Assembly (NCBI RefSeq): GCF_042654605.1
Contig: NZ_JBHSGT010000014.1
Location: forward strand, 1-64,000
From: Enterococcus_I eurekensis
Lineage (GTDB): Bacteria > Bacillota > Bacilli > Lactobacillales > Enterococcaceae
Direction: 5' to 3'
Length of the DNA stretch: 64,000 bases
Each line of letters opens with the position of its first letter. Position 1 is the first letter of the stretch. Under the pieces are notes generated by a model. That model was not told the origin of the DNA, searched no databases, and saw only the letters and a program-made list of their open reading frames with translations. The translations under genes and the position numbers were made by a program. Below, in pieces: positions 51,400 to 59,210 of this stretch.

Positions 51400-52594
51400 T
51401 TATGAAAAAGCACCGCTTCGAGAATTAGTAAAATTCGTGGGAAAAGGTATTCCACCTAAATATGCTCAAAATAAAACGGAAGATACCATTGTTGTTTTGA
51501 ACCAAAAGACAAATCGTAATTTTAAAATTGATTATAAATTATCTCGATTAAATGATTTATTGAAGAAAAAAGTGCCTGTAGACAAAATGATTATAAGCAA
51601 TGATGTACTTATAAACTCAACAGGGGTTGGTACTGCAGGACGAATTGCGCAGATTTTTTCTGTTCCTGAGGCTACGACAGTAGATGGACATATGATTATT
51701 GTTAGAGCTGATTCTAATAAAATAAACCCAATATATCTGGGTTATGCTTTAAAAGCACAGCAAAAAGTCATTGAAAGTTTACAAGAAGGGTCAACAGGCC
51801 AGACAGAATTAAACAGACAACGGCTACTTGATGAAATTGAAATTTCATTTCCGGATGAAAGTGTTAAACAAGACGAAATTGCAAGATTATTTCTAAGTTT
51901 GGATAATCTAATTGCTGAAAACGAGAAGATAAATCATCATTTAGAACAGATAGCCACTTCTATTTTTAATGATAGGTTTATTAATTTGAAACAATTTAAT
52001 GGGAAAATACCCAGTAATTGGAAAAAAGGTGTGCTTGGAGACTTTGTACAGATAAAAAGAGGCGGATCACCCAGACCCATTCAAAATTTTCTATCAAAAG
52101 AAGGATACCGATGGCTAAAAATATCCGACGTAAGTTCTTTAGACTCTCCATTTATTTATAACATAAGGGAACGTATTCGTGAGGAAGGCTTGAAAAAAAC
52201 TATACTTTTAAAGCCGGGTTCCTTAGTATTATCTAACAGTGCTACACCAGGAATTCCAAAAATTTTATCTGTTGAAAGTTGTATACATGATGGATGGTTA
52301 TATTTTCCCGAATCTGAACTTCCGAATGAGTTCCTATACTTATTTTTCCAAGCAATTAGACCGAATCTAATACAGCTTGGAAACGGGAGTGTATTTACAA
52401 ATTTAAAGACGGATATCTTAAAAAAATATGAATTTTACATGCCAGAAAAAAATGTCATTGAAGAATTCAACAAGGTGATTGGTCCAATCTTTTCAACAAT
52501 TCAGTCAATAACCGAAGAAAATTTGAAGTTAATTGAAATTAAAGATTATTTACTTCCAAAATTGATGTCTGGCAAAATCTCAGCGACCAGCTAA
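51389..52594 (+). CDS. hsdS: Type I restriction-modification specificity subunit HsdS (expressed copy)
   Basis: A 401-aa protein that recognises the two halves of the DNA target. TRD1 covers about residues 1-165, followed by the conserved helix SLDNLIAENEKINHHLEQIA; TRD2 covers about 200-370 and ends with a second helix and KLMSGKISATS. The codons for NHHL (51930-51944) form recombination site A, and site B lies just after the stop codon. It starts with TTG, overlapping hsdM by 11 bp. TRD2 can be replaced by the minus-strand cassette at 54216-54869. Confidence 0.93.
   Translation: MISNYEKAPLRELVKFVGKGIPPKYAQNKTEDTIVVLNQKTNRNFKIDYKLSRLNDLLKKKVPVDKMIISNDVLINSTGVGTAGRIAQIFSVPEATTVDGHMIIVRADSNKINPIYLGYALKAQQKVIESLQEGSTGQTELNRQRLLDEIEISFPDESVKQDEIARLFLSLDNLIAENEKINHHLEQIATSIFNDRFINLKQFNGKIPSNWKKGVLGDFVQIKRGGSPRPIQNFLSKEGYRWLKISDVSSLDSPFIYNIRERIREEGLKKTILLKPGSLVLSNSATPGIPKILSVESCIHDGWLYFPESELPNEFLYLFFQAIRPNLIQLGNGSVFTNLKTDILKKYEFYMPEKNVIEEFNKVIGPIFSTIQSITEENLKLIEIKDYLLPKLMSGKISATS
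51930..51944 (+). repeat. Inversion site A, within hsdS
   Basis: TAAATCATCATTTAG, in the codons for the central helix NHHL of HsdS. Three further copies lie at 52599 (inverted), 54197 (direct) and 54807 (inverted). Confidence 0.75.
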
Positions 52595-52598
52595 GCGA

Positions 52599-52613
52599 CT
52601 AAATGATGATTTA
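52599..52613 (-). repeat. Inversion site B, just after hsdS
   Basis: CTAAATGATGATTTA is the exact reverse complement of site A and starts five bases after the hsdS stop codon. Confidence 0.75.
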
Positions 52614-52666
52614 CTTGTCTTCTGCCTCTAATTATTGCTAAAATTTATAAAAAAGAGGTCGAAAAC

Positions 52667-53656
52667 ATGAAAGATAAGTTAATTACAAAAATTCAAAATG
52701 AAATGGCGAATTGTTTATCATATCAACAGTTGGAAAAACTAAGAATAGTGCTGACAAATAGCTTCAATTCATTGGAAATTACAATGGTAACATCATTAAA
52801 TCAAGAAGAACTGGATAATCGATGTTTATTAGATATGTTTATCTCGGCCAAGCGTGTAGAAGGATGTTCTGAAAAGTCTTTAAAATACTATGAGATGACT
52901 GTTTGCAAGATGATTGAGCAAATAGATCAACCTATTAGAGAAATTACTACTGATAATTTACGAGGATACCTTGCAAATTATCAAAAAATACGCAAATCAA
53001 GTAAAGTAACAATAGATAATATGCGTCGAATTTTTAGCAGTTTTTTTGGATGGTTAGAGGATGAAGATTATATTTTGAAAAGTCCTGTTCGTAGGATTCA
53101 TAAAATAAAGACTGATAAACCAATAAAAGAGACTATATCTGATGAAGGATTGGAATTATTAAGGGATACCTGTGATGAAATTCGAGATTTGTCGATGATT
53201 GATTTACTAGCTTCAACGGGTATGCGTGTGGGGGAGCTAGTTGGACTTAATCGAGAAGACATAAATTTTTTCGAACGAGAATGTGTTGTTTTAGGTAAAG
53301 GTGGTAGTGAACGTATTGTTTACTTTGATGCCAGAACAAAAATACATTTACTTAATTATCTCGACAGTCGGACAGACAGTAATCCAGCATTATTTGTTAC
53401 TTTATCAAATCCTTTTAATCGACTCATGATAGGTGGCGTTGAAACAAGACTAAGAGAAATTGGCAAGAGAGCGGACTTGAATAAAATCCATCCTCATAAG
53501 TTTAGAAGAACACTTGCTACGCGAGCGATTGATAAAGGAATGCCTATCGAGCAAGTACAACACTTGCTGGGGCATGTAAAAATAGATACGACCATGCATT
53601 ATGCGATGGTTAATCAAACGAATGTGAAAAATTCACATCGTAAGTTCATAGGATAG
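52667..53656 (+). CDS. Tyrosine recombinase of the hsdS inversion system
   Basis: A 329-aa integrase-family recombinase. It has a SAM-like core-binding domain (about residues 45-135) and a catalytic domain with R187 (STGMRVGELVGL), H277 and R280 (HPHKFRR), H303 (LLGHVKI) and nucleophile Y312 (TTMHYAMV), so it looks intact. Its place between hsdS and the partial hsdS genes is that of the invertases that shuffle specificity domains, such as CreX in the pneumococcal SpnIII locus. GAGGT precedes the ATG. It is not the core XerD, which is at 23520-24422. Confidence 0.9.
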   Translation: MKDKLITKIQNEMANCLSYQQLEKLRIVLTNSFNSLEITMVTSLNQEELDNRCLLDMFISAKRVEGCSEKSLKYYEMTVCKMIEQIDQPIREITTDNLRGYLANYQKIRKSSKVTIDNMRRIFSSFFGWLEDEDYILKSPVRRIHKIKTDKPIKETISDEGLELLRDTCDEIRDLSMIDLLASTGMRVGELVGLNREDINFFERECVVLGKGGSERIVYFDARTKIHLLNYLDSRTDSNPALFVTLSNPFNRLMIGGVETRLREIGKRADLNKIHPHKFRRTLATRAIDKGMPIEQVQHLLGHVKIDTTMHYAMVNQTNVKNSHRKFIG

Positions 53657-53667
53657 GGAGAGATTGA

Positions 53668-54219
53668 ATGACGGAACAGTGGGAAAGAATTAAATTGAAA
53701 GATATAATTCAGACAAATGTGAATACTTATTCGTTAGCTGAAAAGTGGGATTTTGTAAATTATTTAGATACAGGAAATCTTACAGAGGATGAGGTGGATG
53801 AATATCAACATATTATAGTGGAAAAGAATAAATTACCGAGTCGAGCTAGAAGAAAAGTTAAATTAAACGATATTTTGTATTCAACAGTGAGGCCTAATCA
53901 ATTACATTATGGAATTGTTAAAAATATTGTACCTAATATGTTAGTATCTACTGGATTTACAGTGATAACAGTTGATGAACTGAAAGCAGATAGTGAGTTT
54001 GTTTATTATTTTTTAACTCAAAATAAAGTGACAGAAATACTCCATTCAATTGGAGAGCAAAGTACATCTGCCTATCCTTCTATAAAACCAAGTGATATAG
54101 AAAATCTAGAAATTATTTTACCTAGATTAGATACTCAAAGAAAAATAGCTCGAATTTTAAGAGTTTTAGATAATAAAATTGAAAATAACAAGAAGTTAAA
54201 TCATCATTTAGTAGCTTAA
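53668..54219 (+). CDS. Half HsdS: alternative TRD1 cassette
   Basis: A 183-aa protein equal to the first half of an HsdS: one target-recognition domain (about residues 1-155) and the conserved helix IARILRVLDNKIENNKKLNHHL. It stops three codons after site C. It has its own AGGGAGAG ribosome binding site and starts 11 bp after the recombinase, so it is probably translated now. Inverting the C-D segment would join it to the TRD at 54216-54869 and give a full second HsdS. Half-HsdS proteins of other type I systems can pair into a working symmetric subunit, so it may not be silent. Confidence 0.85.
   Translation: MTEQWERIKLKDIIQTNVNTYSLAEKWDFVNYLDTGNLTEDEVDEYQHIIVEKNKLPSRARRKVKLNDILYSTVRPNQLHYGIVKNIVPNMLVSTGFTVITVDELKADSEFVYYFLTQNKVTEILHSIGEQSTSAYPSIKPSDIENLEIILPRLDTQRKIARILRVLDNKIENNKKLNHHLVA
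54197..54211 (+). repeat. Inversion site C, end of the half-hsdS
   Basis: TAAATCATCATTTAG, same orientation and same coding position (NHHL) as site A. Confidence 0.75.
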
Positions 54220-54869
54220 TCAGCCACTGGTATTTCTCCTGACATTAGTTTTGTCAGTAATGAGTTTCTTAGTTCTGTTAATGATGCTATCTCATCTGTT
54301 GAATTACGTATTTTTTTAAATATTGGTTCAATTGTTTCATTAAAGCTAGAAATTTCATCTATGGGAGGAATAAAAATTTTTATCGACTTAAGGTTTGTTT
54401 GATTTATTTTTAACTGAACCGCTCCAGTAACAATTGAAGAAACGTATGTAGTCTTTAAAAGGACATAAAGACTTTCAACATTAAAGCCATTCTTACCTTG
54501 AAGAACGTGAGCGTGATTATTGACCCAAAACTTTCCCCAAATATATTGTAGTATTGGGTATCCTTCTGGATCAATCACAGTACCATCTTCACCTAAAAGA
54601 AGATATGTGCCTTCAAATAGAAAGTCGTCTACGTAATCCATTAAACTAGTAGCTCCATAGTAAGGGTACACTTTTTCCATCTTTTCTCGTTGTTTGCTAG
54701 ATAGTGGGATACGCTTTGAATCAAATAATTCAATAATCTCACCTAACTGTCCATTAGGTTCCTGTTCTGAAAAACGTTCTTTCCAAAGACTGACTGCAAG
54801 CTCAATTAAATGATGATTTACCATTATGCTAAATATATTAATCAAAAATTTCATAACCATTTGTAACAA
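54216..54869 (-). pseudogene. Silent TRD2 cassette of hsdS (minus strand)
   Basis: The reading frame on the minus strand carries a complete second target-recognition domain (about residues 20-190 of 217), preceded by NHHLIELAVSLWKERF and ending with the typical KLMSGEIPVAD. It lacks the first half of an HsdS and a ribosome binding site in front of a sensible start; the apparent N-terminus (MLQMVMKF...) lies upstream of site D and is not HsdS-like. It is therefore a storage cassette that becomes expressed when inversion at A and D, or at C and D, places it after a TRD1. Its stop codon overlaps the 3' end of the plus-strand half gene. Confidence 0.85.
54807..54820 (-). repeat. Inversion site D, start of the silent TRD2 cassette
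   Basis: TAAATGATGATTTA, the reverse complement of 14 bases of site A, in the NHHL codons of the minus-strand cassette. Confidence 0.75.
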
Positions 54870-54962
54870 AAAATACAGCTATTCCTAGTTAGATTTGTTT
54901 ATATCCAATAAAATTAAGAAGAAATTGTACTCCAATAATTAAGAAAACAGGAGGTGTAACCT

Positions 54963-57900
54963 ATGGCATTTGCAGAGGATAATTTTGAAAATGCAGTCAT
55001 TCAACTTTTAGAAGAGTTGGGCTATATTCATGTCTATGGTCCGGATGTCCAACGAGACTATACAGAATCACTCTATTTTGATGAATTAGTACCTGCTCTA
55101 TCACATATAAACCCATCTTTACCATCTTTAGCGATTACGGAAGCAGTAAGTAAGTTAATGAGATTTGACAATGCATCCTTAATTCAAAAGAATGAAGTAT
55201 TTATGGACTATTTACAAAATGGTATTGAAGTTTCGTATTATTATAAAGAGAAACAAAATAATGATATTGTAAAGTTGGTTGATTTTGATAACGTTGAAAA
55301 AAATATTTTTACAGTTATTAATCAGTGGACAGTAATTGAACACAGTGAAAAACGTCCAGATGTCATTATTTTCCTAAATGGTATTCCAGTTGTTGTATTT
55401 GAGCTGAAAAGCCCATCTCGTGAAGAAACAAATGCTTCGGATGCCTATTTACAATTAAAAATGTATCAAAAAGAGATACCTAGTTTATTTAATTACAATG
55501 CATTTAATGTTATGAGTGATTTAGCGATTTCCAAAGCAGGGACCATTACAGCAGGTGAAGACCGTTTTATGGAGTGGAAGACTGTGGATGGTAGTTACGA
55601 AAATACTCAATATGCTCAGTGGGATACTTTCATTGAAGGGATTTTTGAAAAGAATCGATTTTTAGATATTTTAAAAAATTTTATCTGTTTTTCAGGTGAG
55701 GCGAAAATTCTTGCAGCATATCATCAATATTTCGCGGTGCGTAAGGCGGTTAATACTACATTTTCAGCAACTCAAAGCGATGGTAGGGGTGGTGTTTTTT
55801 GGCATACGCAAGGAAGTGGGAAATCTTTATCAATGGTATTTTATGCTCATATGCTTCAGCAAGTATTAAGTTCTCCGACAATTGTCGTAATAACAGATAG
55901 AAATGATTTAGATGAGCAGCTTTTTAGCCAGTTTTTTAAGTGTAAGGATTTTTTACGTCAAAGTCCTATTCGAGCGACAGATCGTGCTAATTTGAAATTC
56001 TTACTTGATGGTCGTGAATCCAATGGTATTATCTTTACTACAATGCAGAAATTTGAAGAGTCAGCTGAACCTTTATCTCAACGTAGAAATATCGTCGTGA
56101 TGGCGGATGAAGCTCATCGAGGTCAATATGGACTAGAAGAGAAGGTCGATGCCAATACAGGACAAATTAAAATAGGTGCTGCCCGTAAAATTCGGGATAG
56201 TTTACCGAATGCTACCTATATTGGTTTTACTGGTACCCCGATTTCAAGTAAAGATAAATCAACGACGGAAGTCTTTGGTAATTATATCGATATATATGAT
56301 ATGACACAGGCAGTCGAAGACGGTGCAACGCGTCCAGTCTATTATGAAAGCCGAGTAATTCATCTAAGGTTGGATAACAATGTTCTGAAAATAATTGATG
56401 AAGAATACGAAGTTATGGCAGAAAATGCAGATAATTATGCGATTGAAAAGAGTAAAAAAGAGCTCGGCCGGATGGAATCAATTCTTGGAGCTGATCAAAC
56501 ACTGGAGGCTTTAGTTGATGATATTATTCAGCATTACGAAGAAAACCGAGAGCAAGAATTAACAGGAAAAGCGATGATTGTTGCCTATTCTCGAGCTATT
56601 GCAATAAAAATATATCGTAAAATACTTGTGAAGAGACCGAATTGGACAGAGAAACTTGGAGTTGTGATGACGTCTGGGAATAATGACCCTGAAGACTGGC
56701 ATGATATTATTGGAAATAAAAGACATAAAGATGAAATGGCAAAAAAATTTAAAGATGATACTGATCCATTTAAAATTGCGATTGTTGTCGATATGTGGCT
56801 GACAGGTTTTGATGTCCCGAGTCTTGCGACAATGTATGTTTATAAGCCGATGAGCGGCCATAATTTGATGCAAGCTATCGCGCGTGTTAATCGTGTATAT
56901 AAAGACAAAGAAGGCGGTTTAGTTGTCGACTATGTTGGTATTGCAGGTGCACTTCGACAAGCGATGAATGACTATACTAAACGAGACAAGGGGAATTTTG
57001 GAAATCCTAACATCGCCGAAACAGCATTACCTAAGTTTATAGAGAAGTTAGAGGTCTGTCGCGATATTTTTCACGGTTTTAATTATTCAACGTTTATGAA
57101 TGAGACTGCTACAGACTTAATAAGAGCAAAAACAATCAGTGCGGGGGTTAATTTTTTATCGGATGTTAGAAAAGAGAAGCAAAAAGAAGAGTATATTAAA
57201 CAGGCATTATTGCTTCGTCAAGCTCTTTCACTTTGTCGATCTCTATTAAATCCTGAACAACGATTTGAAGCTGCTTATTTTGAAGCAGTTAGAACACTTC
57301 TTACCCGAATAACTAGTGATGGCAAGCCTTTATCTCTAAAAGAAATAAATCAACGGATTAACGATTTACTGAAATCTAGTATTAAAAGTGAAGGCGTTAT
57401 CAATTTATTTTCTGATATAGATACAGGATTCTCTCTTTTTGATCCTAATTTCCTTGATGAAATTGCCAAAATGAAGGAAAAAAATATTGCCGTTGAGTTG
57501 TTAAAAAAACTAATCGCTGAACAAGTTTCTCTGTATAAGAGAACTAATCTTGTAAAATCAGAAAAATTTTCTGATTTGCTTTCTAGTGCTATGAAAGCTT
57601 ATTTAAATGGAATGCTTTCAAACGAAGAGGTTATTCAGGAACTGATGAAAATGGCTCACGAGATGGCAGATGCAAATTTACATGCTAATGATTTAGGTTT
57701 AACCAATGAAGAACTAGCATTTTATGATGCGTTAACTAAACCTTCAGCCGTGAAGGATTTTTATGAAAATGATCAACTGGTATCACTGACTCGAGAATTA
57801 ACAAATATGTTAAGAAAAAGCCGAACTGTTGATTGGCAAAAAAAACAGTCAGCTAGAGCAGGTATGAGAAGAATGGTTAAGTTTTTACTACGTAAATTTA

Positions 57901-58046
57901 AATATCCTCCTGAAGGAATGGAAGATGCAATTTCCACAGTTATCAATCAGTGTGAAATGTGGGCAGACACAGGCAGTTATTATTATGATACTATGCCACA
58001 AGACTCAGAACTACTACTTGTTGCTGAAAAGGATGGGAAGGAATAG
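54963..58046 (+). CDS. hsdR: Type I restriction endonuclease subunit HsdR
   Basis: A 1027-aa subunit that moves DNA and cuts unmethylated targets as part of the HsdR2M2S complex. The N-terminal nuclease has D133, E147 and K149 (RPDVIIF...FELK). The SF2 motor has Walker A GSGKS (284-288), DEAH (382-385), TGTP (423-426) and helicase motif VI with QAIARVNRVY near 640. The C-terminal helical domain binds the HsdM-HsdS core. AGGAGGTG precedes the ATG. The gene looks intact, so changes in HsdS must be matched by methylation before cutting. Confidence 0.96.
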   Translation: MAFAEDNFENAVIQLLEELGYIHVYGPDVQRDYTESLYFDELVPALSHINPSLPSLAITEAVSKLMRFDNASLIQKNEVFMDYLQNGIEVSYYYKEKQNNDIVKLVDFDNVEKNIFTVINQWTVIEHSEKRPDVIIFLNGIPVVVFELKSPSREETNASDAYLQLKMYQKEIPSLFNYNAFNVMSDLAISKAGTITAGEDRFMEWKTVDGSYENTQYAQWDTFIEGIFEKNRFLDILKNFICFSGEAKILAAYHQYFAVRKAVNTTFSATQSDGRGGVFWHTQGSGKSLSMVFYAHMLQQVLSSPTIVVITDRNDLDEQLFSQFFKCKDFLRQSPIRATDRANLKFLLDGRESNGIIFTTMQKFEESAEPLSQRRNIVVMADEAHRGQYGLEEKVDANTGQIKIGAARKIRDSLPNATYIGFTGTPISSKDKSTTEVFGNYIDIYDMTQAVEDGATRPVYYESRVIHLRLDNNVLKIIDEEYEVMAENADNYAIEKSKKELGRMESILGADQTLEALVDDIIQHYEENREQELTGKAMIVAYSRAIAIKIYRKILVKRPNWTEKLGVVMTSGNNDPEDWHDIIGNKRHKDEMAKKFKDDTDPFKIAIVVDMWLTGFDVPSLATMYVYKPMSGHNLMQAIARVNRVYKDKEGGLVVDYVGIAGALRQAMNDYTKRDKGNFGNPNIAETALPKFIEKLEVCRDIFHGFNYSTFMNETATDLIRAKTISAGVNFLSDVRKEKQKEEYIKQALLLRQALSLCRSLLNPEQRFEAAYFEAVRTLLTRITSDGKPLSLKEINQRINDLLKSSIKSEGVINLFSDIDTGFSLFDPNFLDEIAKMKEKNIAVELLKKLIAEQVSLYKRTNLVKSEKFSDLLSSAMKAYLNGMLSNEEVIQELMKMAHEMADANLHANDLGLTNEELAFYDALTKPSAVKDFYENDQLVSLTRELTNMLRKSRTVDWQKKQSARAGMRRMVKFLLRKFKYPPEGMEDAISTVINQCEMWADTGSYYYDTMPQDSELLLVAEKDGKE

Positions 58047-58134
58047 CAAGTTTAAATTACGATATTCGAAAGAAGTTCGAAATAATTTAGATGAGATGAT
58101 GAAAGAAAATATTTTACCATTGAGAGAAAGATAA
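58033..58134 (+). CDS. Possible small ORF between hsdR and the GIY-YIG gene
   Basis: A 33-codon frame (MGRNSKFKLRYSKEVRNNLD then EMMKENILPLRER) overlaps the end of hsdR by 14 bp and its stop codon overlaps an ATG of the next gene (TAATG). The sequence is basic then helical and recalls the N-terminus of RelE/ParE-type toxins, but it is too short for one. It may be a remnant or a small coupled protein. No family is recognised. Confidence 0.3.
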   Translation: MGRNSKFKLRYSKEVRNNLDEMMKENILPLRER

Positions 58135-58151
58135 TGAGTAGAGGTGGGACA

Positions 58152-59045
58152 TTGGCTAAAAGAGGAAAGACCATTCAAGTTTTTTTAATTGATGGCGAAC
58201 CAAAAGGACGGATCAAATGTACACTCGCAAACTGGACAGGAGTAGCGTATAAGATCCCTCGTACAAGAGTAGAACAATCAAAAGATATAAAATTGCTATC
58301 TCAGACTGGTGTTTATTTTTTGTTTGGGAAAGCAGAAGAATCGGATGAAGATATTGTTTATATTGGGCAAGCGGGGGCTAGAAAAAATAATGAAGGTGTA
58401 TTAAACCGAATAGCCGAACATAAAAGAGCTTCAGAGAAAGATTATTGGACCGAGGCTGTAATTTTTACAACAGCCAATAACTCTTTTGGTCCAACAGAGA
58501 TAAGCTACTTGGAAAATCGGTTTTATTCATTAGCTTGTAAAAATAATCGTTTACAAGTAAAAAATAACATGGAACCAACACCTGGAAATGTAACTGAAGA
58601 AAAAGAAAGTGAACTTGAAGAGTTTATTGATTATGCAAAAATTATTATCGGAACGCTCGGATATAATCTTTTTGAACCGTTACTACCATCTAGTCGGACT
58701 GTAGAGGAACCAGAAAAGACACCGGATGAATTATTACTATTCTTGAAAAGAAAGAGCCGTAAGAGTAACCAATTAATTGAAGCTCAGTGTAAGCAAACGG
58801 CCGAAGGATTTGTTGTTTTAAGAGGTAGTCAAGTTGAAGTGATTGATTCAATTGCGATTCCAGCTAGTATAAAAATGATGCGACAAAAAGCGGACATCAA
58901 CGAGAATGGTATCTTACAAGAGGAAGTACTTTTCAAAAGTCCTTCATATGCCGCTTCTTTTATTTTAGGAATGAATACAAATGGGAAAACCGATTGGAAG
59001 ACCGTAGAAGGGAAAACGTTGAGTAGTCTAGATAAAGAAATATAG
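58152..59045 (+). CDS. GIY-YIG nuclease-like protein with C-terminal DUF4357
   Basis: A 297-aa protein. Counting from the upstream ATG at 58134, the GIY-YIG motif is GVYFL (59-63) and VYIGQ (75-79), with the catalytic arginine R92 in NRIAEH and the metal-binding glutamate E127 in YLENRF. The C-terminal SPSYAASFILGMNTNGKTDW matches DUF4357. I prefer TTG at 58152, which gives MAKRGKTIQVFLIDGEP and has AGAGGTGG five bases upstream; ATG at 58134 is the alternative. Such proteins often sit with type I systems. It may cut DNA itself or aid the restriction complex. It follows hsdR by about 100 bp on the same strand. Confidence 0.85.
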   Translation: MAKRGKTIQVFLIDGEPKGRIKCTLANWTGVAYKIPRTRVEQSKDIKLLSQTGVYFLFGKAEESDEDIVYIGQAGARKNNEGVLNRIAEHKRASEKDYWTEAVIFTTANNSFGPTEISYLENRFYSLACKNNRLQVKNNMEPTPGNVTEEKESELEEFIDYAKIIIGTLGYNLFEPLLPSSRTVEEPEKTPDELLLFLKRKSRKSNQLIEAQCKQTAEGFVVLRGSQVEVIDSIAIPASIKMMRQKADINENGILQEEVLFKSPSYAASFILGMNTNGKTDWKTVEGKTLSSLDKEI

Positions 59046-59059
59046 GTGTAATTGTTTTT

Positions 59060-59208
59060 ATGTCAGATGGTTCAATGTATTTAAACTGTTCATCTTGCCA
59101 CAAGCCAAGGAATTGACACGAGTAAACTGATGGGTGGTAATCCGACGAATAAACATTTTATAAGAAATGGTTTTGAAATCATAAAAATTAAATAAGTTAG
59201 GAGGGTTG
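59060..59208 (+). other. Short remnant between the GIY-YIG and SNF2 genes
   Basis: A frame starting at 59060 (MSDGSMYLNCSSCHKPRN) carries a CxxC pair and stops after 18 codons. A second short frame in another register follows (MGGNPTNKHFIRNGFEIIKI). Together they look like a frameshifted stub of a small zinc-binding protein, or chance. Nothing else is seen in this gap. Confidence 0.25.
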
Positions 59209-59210
59209 CT

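Noticed and set aside
53668..54869. Sequencing frameshift that split one hsdS into two pieces
   Set aside because: The two pieces lie on opposite strands and meet tail to tail, with matching sites at their joints; this is the pattern of inversion cassettes.
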